Shown: piece by piece, positions 25,072 to 38,222 of the stretch
How the letters are laid out: every line of letters begins with the position of its first letter
How positions within the stretch are numbered: the stretch's first letter is position 1
Assembly (NCBI RefSeq): GCF_003369915.1
Contig: NC_046675.1
Location: forward strand, 2,666,001-2,730,000
Direction: 5' to 3'
DNA length: 64,000 bases
Source of the DNA: Drosophila miranda
Taxonomy: Eukaryota > Arthropoda > Insecta > Diptera > Drosophilidae
Made by a program: the position numbers and the translations under genes
The notes under the pieces: model-generated
What the model was told of the DNA's origin: nothing
The model's database searches: none
The model's input: the letters and a program-made list of their open reading frames with translations, nothing else

Positions 25072-28000
25072 TGTGATGCTGGGGGCACGGCGGCACGGGG
25101 CACGGCACACGTCTGACTGCTGCAAAGGGGAGACAAAGTGAGCAAACAACGAATAGAATTTTAAGCAATATTTCCCCTCCGTTCGTGTACTGTCACAAAA
25201 TGTTGCGGCTGACACGGGACAGGGGGGACAGGGGGGACAGGCCATGTGGCAGGTTCGTTGTTCGCTGGCAAATACTTATGCAAAGCGAAGAATCGACCAG
25301 GAATTCCGCACATATACCCACACAGCGAATATATGTCAACGGCAACAAATGTCGACGCGTTGACAGGAAACAGCAACACCAAAAAACAGTCGAAACCAAT
25401 GAAAAAATGCCCTGCAGAACGCTCAAAAATGTGGCCAAAACTTTATCCATCTCTCTGTCTGTCTGTCATGCGGAAGGTCTTTGGCCACCTGAACTGCAGC
25501 AGACAAGTTTTCTGCTGGCCTTGCAGGCCACTCCACCCAAGTGCTCCGCTCGTAAAAGTTAAATTTGATCCGTGAAACGAAAGTCCGTCCCCGGCTTGCC
25601 CCCTCCGGGGTCTGTCCTCCAACGTTTGCTGAGTAGCTTAATTCCTGCCACAATTAGCTGCTACAATTACCCAAAATTTAAGCCGAGCAGCGACAGTCGT
25701 TGAAGTCCGTACCTTTAGTTGGCTTAAAACTGCTCCCCTGTACTCCATTAGCGGAATGGCTGTCGCTCTCCGTCCATCATCGGGCCATCAACATTTGTGG
25801 TGCTGTCTACTATTGACGACCCTACTTGTACTCGTATCTTGCACTGTCAGGGCCCATCAATGGAGAGTGCACACAAGCAGAGAACCAACTGAAAGATCGG
25901 ATTTGCCATTTGCATTGCTTTGGGTGCACTTACGCCCGGACAAAAGTCACGTAGGAGCCGCGGAAAGTGTTGCTTAAATCCCCATCATCTCATCTCAAAC
26001 TGCCTCTAGCCTTCTTCAGCCGCCTGTCTTGTTGTTTGGTTAGGCAAATGAAGCTGGCTGCCATCACGGACATGACAATTTTCCATTAGGCCAAAGGCTG
26101 GAATCAGTTGCCCCAGCATCTGTTGCTGCTCTTTGCCCGCTGACTTGACTTAATGCCAACGAGGATTAGTTTTCAATGCCAATTGATGGCTCGCTGTCGC
26201 ACATAATGATGTGCAAACAAGGGGCTGCAATTAATTGAAGCCTACGTAAAGGGGTTCTGTCTCTCTCCATCTCTCTCCCCCTCTAAATGTGGCTGTTGTC
26301 ATAAATTTTTGGAATGCATGTGCAACAGCTAGAGCTAGAACTACAAATCATGCAACAGGTTCACACTATCCACCACACCACGAAGCCAAGGCCAGAAGCG
26401 CCAACCACATCTGCTCCTATGTGAACCCCCGAGCCGCAAGCTCCGTGTTTGATTTACAATGGCACTGGCATAGCAGGCAGCTGTGCATTTTCCACGCAGG
26501 ACAATAAAAGCAATGGCTATGGCCGGAGAGACCAGCAACAGCCACGAGATAATAGGCGGAAAATCGTCACATTTGTTAAACTTTATCAACCGCAGCACGG
26601 CGACTACAATGACAATGATGTCGCACTGAGGTGTGGCAGAACCAATCGTAAATCTCTGGAGAGAAAACAACTTTTGTGAAAAGTGTCAACACCTTTCACT
26701 ATTATTTCCATGTCTGCAATAAAATCTTGTTTGTTGGCCGCCTCTGCCCTTGGCGCCAAATGAGCTTCAAAGATTATCTGTTTATGAATTTACGCGTTCG
26801 GCAATAACTCTTTTGTATCTCCGGAGCCGTGCCGTGGGCTGTGGCCATAGCTGCGGGACGAGCTTTTTCTCATATCCGCAGCGGCGATTAGTTTTGACCG
26901 CCACACAAAATGCAACGGAAATTCAAAGGAGCGGCCAAGGCGATGCCTTGCGCGGCCGTAATTGGGTTTGAAAACTTTCCCGTCTATAGGGGAGATTAGA
27001 GGCGAAATGTCTTAGCGGATGGCAGAGCAGAAAACAAGAGCCAAAGGATATAAGGAAATTTGCGTCGGCCAGAGTACAAAGCAATTTCGGCTGATGTGGC
27101 AAATTACGGCAGACACAGAGGAGAGTCAGTCCCCTCTCTCCGTTTCCTTCAGGCAGCCGCAGGTGGCCAGATCTAAGGCCACGAAATAGGCGAAAATCGA
27201 GCTTTGTGCAATTGAAATTCTCCCATTTTGCACATGTATACTTTTAAATTCAAAGCCCCGCCAAGGGGCAGCTCCTGCGCCCCTCCGAGCCGGTTAATTA
27301 AGTTACGCTCAGGTAATGAAGTGGCTAACTTCTTTGCACCAATTTATGGCGGTTAGGCGAGCAAACGAGCGGCTAATAAAAACCCAGCAGGTCTTGCTAC
27401 CTCTGGCCCATCTATTGTTAGGGCACACCATTTCCTTGTTTTTGTTTAATTTCACAATGTGCTCCCATATCTATTTTGCAAGCTACCATGCGGTCTGCCC
27501 CTTGGGCACACATCATCTCCGGCCCATGCCAAAACTTGCCCTCACATCAATCAACAATTGTCTCTTGATTTGTTTATTTAATATTTTAGCCCTGGCTTTT
27601 GGGTTTTTTTTTCCATCTTATCTTCTATTTTGTGTACATATATGGGACTCCCTGCTTTGGGCGTGCTGTTATTTATTTAATTACAATTTGATTGAGGCTT
27701 GTCTTTTGTCTTGTTTTCATGTGATTTCTAACGCTTTCGCTGGCCCTGCCCTGCTCAGCCCTGCCTGACTCTAATGTTTTTGCTGTTGATTCTGGGGCCA
27801 TATGTCAATTGTTGCCTCCAGCTTTGTGGATAATCAAATTGGGTTTTGTCCTGGTGCCAAGCGATTGAAATTGAGCCGAATTGAATTTGAGGCTTTTTCT
27901 TGGATCTCTGGCGGGTACAAATTGCATTTCATTTCTCTTGCATACTTTTTGGGGCCGCTTTATGGCTTGGGCTTTCGGGGTCCTTTCAAATACGTCAAGG

Positions 28001-31000
28001 AATTCGTTCGACATTTCGTGAAACGTGTCTCTCTCTGTACAGAAATACATAGTATTTGTGTCTAATAGATATCCATTTATCTCGATCAAATTTCTAGTAA
28101 TAATAGAGAGAAAATTCTGTAATACGAGTACGAGTTTATCGGAACATTTAGTTTGAAAATAATACTTTTTTGTGTATTAAACTACTACAAAATTACTGCT
28201 AAACCTTAATCTGTTTAAAGAATAATTTGGTCTCTTCCTCTTTAACAAAATAGCCTCCTTTTTTGGAAATAGGATAACATTTTTAAATTCTTTTGAATTG
28301 TTGATGAATTAATACTGAAAGTTTAACAAAACTCCCTGCTTCCCGATTCTTTAAGAGCTTCAATTTAACTTCAATTTGTACATACTTCTCAAGACATTTC
28401 AAAGCTTAATTGAGTGAAGATTTTTCTGCGAACTTTAAAGCCACAGCAGAAAAATTGTGTGAAAAGTGAAAAATATTATTTTTTAATGGGAATCAAATAT
28501 TAAATAATAGCATTTCATGTTTCACATATGGTTTAAATTTTTCTTAAGAAATAAGAGTCTTGTCTTTCAATCCTTGGGCACAACTTACAGCTTATTTCAA
28601 TTGGCGATAGGAAAAACTCTCAAAACTCCCGAAAAGTACAAAAATAGCGAGTAAACTTTCCGAAACGATAAACTATTCACCCCGGAGTTTTAATGCACTT
28701 TAATGTACAGACGATACACGAGATAAATCAAATATCAAAATGTTCCGCGGCCAAGTTTTTGGGTTCTTTTGGTGATGCGGCTGTTCCTTCGACTGCTGCA
28801 CGTTGACAGATCGAATGTCGGTTATGTTTTGAATCCGCATCCGTTGGAGCCGTGGCTCTTATATGAGCGAGTCGTCGCTGCTTTCCTTCGTTTTTGCCGT
28901 TGTTGTGGTGGTGGTAGTGCGCCCTTATCAACCAAAAACACCCACACGACAACAAAATGAAGGGGAGTACGGCATAGCCGCTGCCACACTGCCAGTGCCA
29001 GTGCCAGTGCCGATGACGACAATGTGTGGTGAGTTTGCTTCTGTTTCTCAACACGAGCTGAATGGCCGGGCCGTGTGATGGTGGTGGTGTCGGGTCGCAG
29101 GGTCCTTGCTGCTGGTGGCGGCTGTCAGCCAGGATGTAACAAGTGGCCATGGCCGTGCTGCATTTTGGTAGAAGCCAAGACACCGTTCTAGGCCCAGACT
29201 TGCCCCAACTTATCCAACTTCTGGGATAGTTTTATGAAATGTGAGGATGGATGAAGACGTCACGAAGGTGAGTAGGCATCGGAGGCACTAGCTAGGACAC
29301 TTTAGAACCTTCCAGAGCATGCCAGAGGCAACACATTTGACTCTCATTGCAGAAGGACAGTGCCAGTGCGTATGATAAATGCGGTGTTGAGGTTCATTAA
29401 AAGAAAACAAACACCCACGGATTATTCCATACATATGTTAGATTTGCATTCCCACTCCTGCGCCCACATCCTGCAAATGCGAGTCCAACTATTTCTCATT
29501 TCGAATGGAAAATTGTCAGCTGGCTAGGCGCGCATTAGTCAAATGCAAGACTCAGAGGCAGAGGCAAGTGCCTCCCAGCGCCTTGGCCTTAGTCGCCGTC
29601 TTAGACCTGGCAGACAACTCGAATGACATGCAGGGCAGTCCCTTTTCCACCGTTTCCCGATGTGGCTGTAGCTGTAACATTTCAAAAGCGAAACGCAAAG
29701 GAATTTTATGCGGAATGCTAGCATACATTTCGCCATGTCGCCATGGGGCATGCCACGCCACATTTGTCCTGCTCCGCATTCGTTATGCTCATCTGTGTTC
29801 GGTTTGGTTCTGCTATGTCCTGTTTCCTTTGTGCATTATACAAATGTCGCCGCTTTGCTGATTCGAACGCACTTTGTCGTAAGTATTTCGCATAATATTT
29901 TCGCAGTGGGGGATACCATCGAAGGTTGTGGTATGCTTCCATGTGGAAAGATCCCTGAATTTGTATATAAATAGTTCGAGAAGAGATTTCGAATATCTTG
30001 GCAATGAATCCAAAAACAAATTTCCATTTACTAAAATATTATATATTAAAACGGCATTTTATACTTCATCTTAATTCTCCTCGAAGAGGGTTTTCTGGTA
30101 CTTCACTTCGAAATATTTAATCTTGATTTGTTCATGTTCTGTGGCAGTCTTCGTGTCAGTTTCCCTTCCAGTTTCTAGTCCCTATTTCCATTTTTAACAG
30201 ACTTTTTTTCGTCTTTGTCATAAATATGTTTAGCATCGTTTGAAATGAATCTGCTAACATTAATTCCATACGTTTCAATGCTTTCCTTTCGAAGCAATTA
30301 CCCACAAAGAGGGGAGGAAATAAGCGGCAGAGGAGGAAAGCCATTACCAATCGAAATCCCGCTGGGACGATGCTTAGTTGTAAATAGTTTAATTACAAAT
30401 AAAAGGAAAAATCGTTTGCTAATTGGAAAATACGGTAAAAATATTCACATTTGATGGGAGACTCCCGGTTCCCGCACATTCAGGCTAATTGCCTCTGGGG
30501 AAAATTATGGGAAAGTTGTAGGAAATGTCGCACGAGCGCAGCTTGAAGCCGAAATTGCATTGAGATTTGTAGAGCAATAACAATTTTCCAGGGAAATTTA
30601 TATATACGCATGCTTTTATGGCTTTCAATGGCAAATGGCGCTCAATGACGTCAGCCAGTCAAAGTTCTCTCCTATTGACAAACGGAAGATAAAGTTGGGG
30701 ACTCAATTGCATCGGGGATACAGGATCCCCAATGGCCTGCACGTGGAAATGGCTGAAAGGCCATACTCACCACATGCAATCGATCATAAATCAGGCTGAT
30801 AAGAACAGCTAATGACATGCTCCAACGTGACATGGGGGTGGGGGTTTGGATGGAAACTGTAACTGAAGCCAAAAACATAGCCCAAAGCGTGGCCGGGCTA
30901 ATCTCGATGGGCTGACACTGGGGCGTCATCGCACCGGAACAGGTTAATAAATTTCCCAACGGCCTAATCGGACGCCAGCGGCTCATTTGGCCATTTTACC

Positions 31001-32664
31001 ATTTGGCATCTGGCATGTGTGCATATGGCTCTAAGGAGGATAATGGCAGGCATATGCGCCAGTTTTTGTTGGGCTCGTTGCCGTTGTAGTTGTCGCCGTC
31101 ATGGTGTGACTCGATCTCGCTCTCAAGTAATTTCAATTTTTTGTCCGTTTGCCAGAAGACAAGTTCAGCCATAAATCATCATCTCAAACAAAACAGACCA
31201 AAACAAAGAGGAAACAAGTGGGAAAAGCATAGGACACCTTGCGACGATTGCATACCCGTCAAAACGGACTAATTTTTTGATGCTTCAACTATCCAACAAA
31301 TCGTTTAACAATGTAATACGGTTAGAATATTTGGAGTTATGAATGAAAGTGTTACAATATAGTTAATTTATTGGTTAATTTTGTATGTCTAGATATTCCT
31401 TCAGACCGACAAACTGAAAAACATGGATATATCGCCTTGATTTCTGAATTTTACCTGAGATAACAGTTCGATAGTAGCTATATCTATGGATCTGTAAAGT
31501 CTGAGCATCATAAGTATCTTCAACATTAACTGTACATTATTTTTAAATTCGTTGTTTTATAGCACTGTTAGATCCAAGTTCCGTATCGAATACCATATAC
31601 CCTTGCGATCCAGAAGTACCGGGTGTATATATCATAAACCTGGGCACAGTTGGCCGGGCCAAAGACAACGAGGCACCCAACCTGTTTGGCCCACACCTAC
31701 TCCACACACACACACACACTCACAAATAAAGACAGACGGGCAGTGCAAACTTCCCACCGAAAAAAAATGCATAAGCAAAAACATAAAAAATAAGCAAAGA
31801 AAACATTTTCTTAGCTGTTGTAGTTGTTGCTGCTGCTGTTAGACAAACTAAAAACCACAAATAAAAAATGGAAAATCACGATTTTTATGCAGGTTTTCGG
31901 AGATTTTCCCACAACAAGTTATGCCGTCTGGCGGTTTTTTTCCATCTCTTTTAATTGATTCTGCGCATGAGAAAAACGCAGTGCTCACAGTGCACTTGAG
32001 ATCCAGATGAACTTATGCAGTGTTAGATAGTGGTAGCAGCAATAACTCTTCGAAGCAGCAGCAACTAAAACTAGTAGAAGCGACTAACAGGCAGCGTAAA
32101 TATGCATTTATAATTAGAAGTCAAGCAGGGCGCCCAGCAAAGTCGAAAGCAGATGGAATGGAGATTTACAAGTGCAATAAGCAGTGCAGCATACTTCGGG
32201 CAGATGCGTAGTCAAGAATGCAGCATGAAGAGGGGGCGCGATCAGGTGAGCGTCTCCCAAGCAGACTACGGCACTGCACTTTGTACGCATGGAAGAGACA
32301 CGAAAGTCAGAAAAGCCAAGAATGCTGCTGCTTTGGCTCTCTTCTGCCTCAGTCTCTGCTTGCTCTCTCTGTCCCTCTGCTGCTGTTGCCGCTCGGTTTC
32401 TTCTCAGTGACACACTTTCCGACAAACGCCGCGGCCCAGAAGTAGGTGAGCAGCAAACCGAATGTGTGTGTGTATGTACTCCAATGTACGTTCTCCATTC
32501 TACGCTTCGGTGCATTGAAATTTCTTTTTTCGCTTTCTTTTCGAACTCTCCAACACTTGCGCTCTCCCGGTCTCCACACAAAATTTGGTTCTTTACTTTG
32601 CCACCCACTTGAAAGCCGCAAGTCGCTTTGTTTCGCTCTCCCTCTCGCTCACGCCGACCGGCGC

Positions 32665-32672
32665 TGACGTCA
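32665..32672. promoter_or_regulatory. Perfect CRE palindrome (CREB/ATF-type site)
   Basis: TGACGTCA is followed 8 bp later by a second GACGTC half-palindrome, then a TTATATGG stretch and GGTCACACC (close to Ohler motif 1). This could be a core or proximal promoter. No coding exon directly follows, so the function is unproven. Confidence 0.35.
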
Positions 32673-33410
32673 ACACCGACGTCGCTGTTATATGGGTCAC
32701 ACCGCTTGGAGTTCTTGGAGAAAACTGGTAGTACAGGTCTCTGGCAGAGGAAAGTGATATGGCCACTTGATCGAAAGCGAATGCGTTTGCTTCGGCGTTT
32801 GCCCCAGCTTTATGTCATTCTGGAATCTAGATGCGTATGCTTTCCAGCTGCTGGTATGCGATAGATATCTTGTTAGTTCTTCAAATTTTGGGGTCAGGTT
32901 CACAAAGATGGAATGGCATTTCCGCTCCGTGTGCGTACAAAGTGCATTGAATTATGTAAAAAATTAAAATAAAAAAAATACCAAAAAACAGTAATGTTTT
33001 TGTTGTCTGCTTTGGCCCGAAAGGTGAATGAAACTTAGTGAATTCCAGCAGTGGATGGGTGAGACGAGCGAGCGGAGGCGGGTGGAGTGGAATGGAGAGC
33101 CAACAGGTGATCCGCTGCATTGCTTAGTGATTTTCACCTGGTCTCCGGCTCTTGGGAGCGTGCCTTTGGAATTCGCAAATTGTTATGAGCAAAACAGAGA
33201 GAGAAAAAAGCACGAAACTGAAAAAGAAATAACAGCAAAACATAAAAAAAAAACCAAATCGTTGCCATACAAAGACGACGTAAAGATTACACAAGCGCAG
33301 CGTCGACGATTATATGTCCGCCGAAGAGCGGTGGGAGGGGCGCTACGGCATTAGAAATAACACTCTGCTGCAATCAAGAAAGCTCTCCCAACCAGCAGAG
33401 CAGCGCAGCG

Positions 33411-33412
<2 letters not shown>

Positions 33413-33442
<30 letters not shown>

Positions 33443-33443
33443 C
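33413..33443. repeat. CAG/GCA trinucleotide run in presumed leader
   Basis: A GCA/CAG trinucleotide tract, slightly interrupted, upstream of the small gene at 34123. The surrounding sequence has stops in frame, so it is not coding polyglutamine of a recognised gene. Confidence 0.6.
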
Positions 33444-33619
33444 CGTCAGAGCTGGATCTGAAGCTCTGGCCTCCCATTTCAAGAGCCGAGCCGAGCCCAG
33501 AGACCGATCCCCGAAACAACGCGACGGCTCATCGGAGCTGCAGAGTGTAGAGAAATTTATCATTTCACTGCAGCCAAGACAGAGACAGCGGCGCAGCCAG
33601 CAGGCAACAGCAAGCGATC

Positions 33620-34122
33620 GCAGCCAGTTTTCAGTGTTTCTCTTGGGGTCTGCTCAGCTGCTCAGCTGCTGATCGCTCTCTTTGGCGCTCTCTGCTCATC
33701 GTGGGGCTGCCGCTGCTGCTGTGCTGCTGCTGCGCTGCCGACGCTCGCTGCCTGGCCGCCTGGCTGGGGTCTGGCCACAAAAACAACACCACAGCTTTTC
33801 GAAATTAGTTCTAGTGAGTCTGTGAAAGTGTGAGCGACTGCGACTATCGGACGACGATTTCTGTTCACGCGCGATCAATTGGCGAACCGCAGGCGGATCA
33901 ACTGGTCACTCATTTCTGAGAACTGCCGCAAGAAGAAATAAGAAGCACTCCCACACACAAGCACCAGTAAAAAAAGAAAAGCTGCCAAATAAAAATAGCT
34001 GGCAGATCAGAAGACAACGATCCGCAGAACCGAATAAGTAGTGTGGAATTATCCATCCAGCAATCCATATCCACCCATCGGTCGGGGCTACCAACCAACC
34101 ATCCAAGCAAACCACGTGCAAA
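33620..34122 (+). promoter_or_regulatory. Presumed promoter and 5' UTR of the small gene
   Basis: A TTTTCAGTGTTT sequence at about 33629 contains TCAGTG, close to the insect initiator. The following 490 bp are A/C-rich with no long frame and look like a leader. Upstream are repeated GCTCAGCTGCT E-box-like palindromes (about 33652-33670). Confidence 0.35.
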
Positions 34123-34380
34123 ATGTCGCATCAGTGCAGCTGCGGTCGCGATCTCAACAACAACTACGTCTCCTACACGAGCGCCTACGCCAATGCGAAC
34201 ACGGGTCTGGACCGCGAGACGGCAGCCAGCGGCGGAGGCAAGTCCAGCACCTCGCACCACACACAGCTGACGGCCAAGGTGATGTTCGGCACAGTGGGCG
34301 CCATCAAGGAGTTGCGCGACAAGGAGCAGCAGCAGTCACGGCACGCGGCAACGACGCGCGCCGGCGAGCGACGCAACTGA
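34123..34380 (+). CDS. Unrecognised 85-residue protein
   Basis: A single-exon frame from ATG (context AAAATG) to TGA. I do not recognise the family. It starts MSHQCSCGRDLNNNYVS, with two Cys residues (5 and 7), then a Ser/Ala/Asn/Thr-rich part (about 18-47) and a more structured end with VMFGTVGAIKELRDKEQQQ (about 53-71), probably helical, followed by a basic Arg-rich tail. There is no signal peptide or membrane segment, so it is probably intracellular. Codon third positions are strongly G/C, as in neighbouring real exons and unlike the flanking AT-rich DNA. This, the good start context and the long leader are the main evidence. Alternatives are an alternative first or only exon of a longer gene, or a chance frame. 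No donor is apparent near the stop. Confidence 0.6.
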   Translation: MSHQCSCGRDLNNNYVSYTSAYANANTGLDRETAASGGGKSSTSHHTQLTAKVMFGTVGAIKELRDKEQQQSRHAATTRAGERRN

Positions 34381-35098
34381 AAGTGAATTTGGGATGGGAT
34401 CAAATGGGATGGGATGGAATGGGATCGGTTCGGTTCGGATGGTAGGAGGATAATGGATGCTGGACGCAGGCGTCGTCGGGGTTGTGTTTCGAGTGCTGTG
34501 CAGTGGGTTTTTAGGGGATTTCAGATTGCGTTGGATCCTGTCCCGTCCCGATCCCGCATCCCACACTGGATGCGGCTGCTTGGGTGATGTTAGAGGCTTC
34601 AAAGGTGTTTACGGGGGTTGAGCAATTTGCGGATTTGCTGGATGAGTGTGGCCAACAGTTAAGAAAGACATTCCTTTTTCAAAACAAAAAAAAAAACAAC
34701 TATCCAAAAAAAGAAAAATCTAGAAAAAATCAACTACAAAAAAATGGGAACTAAAAACATCACATATTTATACGATTATCTGCCACACTGTAATTCTGTT
34801 AGTGCATCCTATTACTTTCAACTGTCTCTCTTTATCTCTCTCTATATTTATGATACATGATGATATCCTTAAACCAGTTCATGCTCCTGTTCCTTCAGTT
34901 ACTAATTTCCGATATTTTATCTGAAAAAAACAAGATGATTAGCCCAACTCTTTCGAGAAAGGGGAATTCGAATCGATGTAAATTGTTTATCACATATTTA
35001 TATATACTATATAGTGCAATACTTTAGCTGTACTCTCACACACACACCACCACACACATGGCTAGCGTTAAGTTTTTTTTTATTTTGTAAGCGCACAA

Positions 35099-35119
35099 AC
35101 ACACACACACACACACACA
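35099..35119. repeat. CA microsatellite
   Basis: A perfect (CA)n run of about 21 bp, with shorter CA runs at 35036-35060 and 35252-35272. Confidence 0.8.
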
Positions 35120-36118
35120 TGCCCTTACATTTATACACTTTACAATGTTGTTTAATTTTGTTTTTTGTTGTTCACGCGCTCTGCCAGTTTTGGGCTGCGC
35201 GTCTGGAGACTTCCAGGTGCTGCTGCAGCTCAAAATGCAAAGCACGTAGCCCACACACACACACATACACTATTCACTTTAAACCATATAAATATAACTA
35301 TCTATACATACATACATACATGCATATATCCATTAATACTTATACAACTGTTATTTTTTTTAATAATCATATTGTATATGCTTGAAGAAACGAATGAAGA
35401 GGAGCCGAAAATGAAAATGAAATACTAAAATTTATATTCCTCTTAATGGGATCATGTTTGCTCAAGTGATTTTGTACTAAAATGGAAGCGAAAATAAATT
35501 AAATAAAATTAAAAAATTATACAGAAATTGAAATTCAATTAAAATCAAACAAAGTGCTGTAAATGGCAAACATTCTGAACAACGACCATGAGCTTTTGCC
35601 AGGCATTAGGAGGACCACGTACCCGTATAGAGAGCATGACAGCGCATCCACAATATACATATTTATTATATCAGATAATATACTATATATAATATACCTA
35701 TCTACTCGTACTACTTGTAAATCTATTTATAAGGCTAATCCTAACAAGGGCCAATAAAAATCGAACTTTTAATAAAACCGTAAACCGAAAAACGCTTCAA
35801 GAGATTGCCAATTTCAATTACTCCGAACAATGGTGGTGCGTGGGAGGGAGGCGAACCTTTTTCTCCCACCACTGGCTCTGCGCGTGAAAGTAAGAAAAAA
35901 GAAGAAGTGAAGAAACAGAAACGGCAGAAAACAAAATTCAAATAAATTATAAATTACAATAAAGCAAAAGGGGAAAAGTAAAATATGCGAAACGAAAGCG
36001 AAGTCTGAAGTCAGAAGCCAAGGGGGCGCCTCGTGTATTATTTCAGCGATTCTTTTTGTGTGTTCTGCCTCCACCACAGTCCGTCTATCAGTCCCACTGT
36101 CCCTCTATCGCGCTCACA

Positions 36119-36146
36119 CTCTCTCTCTCTCTCTCTCTCTCTCTGT
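36119..36146. repeat. CT microsatellite
   Basis: A perfect (CT)14 run in the intergenic region upstream of the peroxidase gene. GAGA factor is known to bind such tracts; no further support is visible. Confidence 0.8.
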
Positions 36147-38190
36147 CCCACTCTCTTCTAATTATCAATCGCTCTGCCTATCTGGAGGGCCTCTGTCTGT
36201 GTGAGCAGAGCATACTCGCTGGTTCTTACGCTCGTAACAGTGACCCAGTCTCAGTCTCATTCTCAGGTTTCGGTCGCCGCCGCCGTCGCTGTCCAGCACT
36301 TAAGTGTCGTCAGCAGCAGCAGCAGAGTTCCATCTCATACCCATATTGTTTCTTCCTCTCGCGGCGCTCTTAAAAGCTCTCGCGGGATGTATGTCGCTTA
36401 GTGGATCAAAGTCAGCCTTTTTATGGTTCTGGTTGTTGATTGTTTGTACTCTTTTTTGGAGGGCACGGCGCATACAGTTCAATTGAAACCAATTGTCCAA
36501 GTGCGTGGCTCTTGTCAAGCAAATTTATTTATTTATTTGCTTACGTATACTTAATGTACGAGGCGTATACGTAATGCAACGCCCACCACTGGTGCATTTC
36601 GAACCAGATGGAACGTCACTCCAATTACCAATTGAGAGAATCACTTTGATCTATAAGAATTCTATAAGAATGCTAATTGAACCCATTTATGGCTCTCATC
36701 TTGCTGCCGGACTATGCCTATTTCGTTTGTTCATAAATGTACCTCTGCAGCTGGACTCAGCATCATTTGAAATGCTGATCCAACTCTCCAGAGTACACTT
36801 ATACTCAAACGATTTCATAATTATTATGTGATTCAGATCTGATAACATCACGTGTAAGTACAGTTGAAAGCAATTAAAAAAAAATTCGAGAATCCGAAGG
36901 GGATGGAAAATCCCATGACCAATCGTTATTAGCCTTTGTAAAAGAGACTTTCATTTCGTAAGCTTATATGGGACTCTCTTAGACTGTTTTATTATCGCTC
37001 TCTTAGTCGGATCTGATAGATAATGTAATATCGAAATACAACTATTTCCTGTTATTATTTATAAAGTTTCTGTATTTTTGTTGAAGATAACAAAACATCC
37101 AAATTCTGATGGAATCATTAGCCCTATATTTTATGAAGCGATCTTTTGTGCCCTGAGCATAATCTCTGTTAAGTTTCTGGATTCTTGTAACGGAATTTCA
37201 AACATGATCTTGGATCTCCTTTTATCATTGGAGATTCCTTACAATTCCGTTTCTGTATTCTCTGAAAAGTTTGTACAAGAATCTCGTCTCGGCTCTCCTG
37301 GTAATCTCTTGGGTTTTATAGAATCTAATATTCTTCATATTCTGTAATCGCTTTAAAGTTATCAGCTACCATATTTCTACCATATCTTTCTTAAAATCCC
37401 CCGTTTTTTAGTCTCTTTGCTATAAACCATTTTGCAATGTCAAGACTCTTGCCAACCGCACTATTCCATTTCTATTTTGAGACTTTTTGCAATGCTGATG
37501 TCATGCCTTTTCTATGCATATTCTGCTTTCCGCTCGGTTCCGTTCAGTTCGGTTCAGATCACAGATCTTCAGGTCTCTTTATCCACGCTGATCTCTGGGA
37601 CTGCGACTGCGAATGTTACTGGGAGTGTGAGTGGAAGTGCGAGTGTTATTGTTTGTCACTTTGTTGGGTGATACATCAAATTCTTAATTTATGAGGTGCA
37701 ATTTTTACGATCTGACTGTGACCGTGCCCCATATCCCCTCACTGTCCCCTCCCTGGGTTGAGAGTAAAAGCATCCAATCCGCTGGTAACAGCACTTCTTT
37801 TTGTGTTTGTATTGGTTGATTATTTTTTTGATTTCTGTCTTGGCTTTTTTCACTTTTTCTTGCATGCTCTTGTGGCAAGAACTTTCTCTTCTAATTGAAA
37901 GCAGTTCGATGATGGCGGGCGATAAGCCATCGGTGGAGCGGTGGTGCGGCGGAGCGGTGGCAAAGCATCCAGCTGGGCATCTTTTGATGGACCGGCTATG
38001 GCGATGGATGGACCGTGGACCGTGGACATGGACGTAGATGTGGATGTGGAACTGGTTGACTCTTTGGATGCGGCTGTGGCATCAGCGGAGTGGATGAGTG
38101 GATGAGTGGATGAATGGCAATCCACAATGTAGTAAGACATTTCTTATGCCCCGGCTATAATGGGAACTTTATGCAGCCGGAGGCATTTTA

Positions 38191-38222
38191 TCTCTCTCTC
38201 TCTCTCTCTCGCTCTCTCTCTT
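38191..38222. repeat. CT microsatellite
   Basis: A (TC)n run interrupted once by a G, about 2.2 kb upstream of the peroxidase start. Confidence 0.8.

Larger units (their letters stand above)
25072..34122. other. 9-kb intergenic region; likely regulatory DNA
   Basis: No gene is supported. The region should contain the AstA 5' UTR and promoter (left end) and the leader of the small gene at 34123 (right end). Open frames here are T-rich or low-complexity and lack splice or start context. Visible sites: a perfect CRE (TGACGTCA) at 30646-30653 and another at 32665-32672, the latter followed by a second GACGTC and by GTTATATGGGTCACACC. CA runs (31704-31720) and CAG repeats (33413-33443) also occur. 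The stretch 28140-28700 is AT-rich. The gut and neuron expression of AstA in other flies makes enhancers likely, but none can be placed by eye. Confidence 0.5.

Noticed and set aside
25072-25245. N-terminal extension of AstA upstream of MNTLNAH
   Set aside because: The extension is Pro/Cys-rich and includes a probable 5'-UTR intron acceptor; the internal ATG directly precedes a clear signal peptide and matches the known precursor.
27316-27768. 150-codon ATG open frame on the plus strand
   Set aside because: It is hydrophobic only because the strand is T-rich; it has no codon bias, no splice or promoter context and no recognisable domain.
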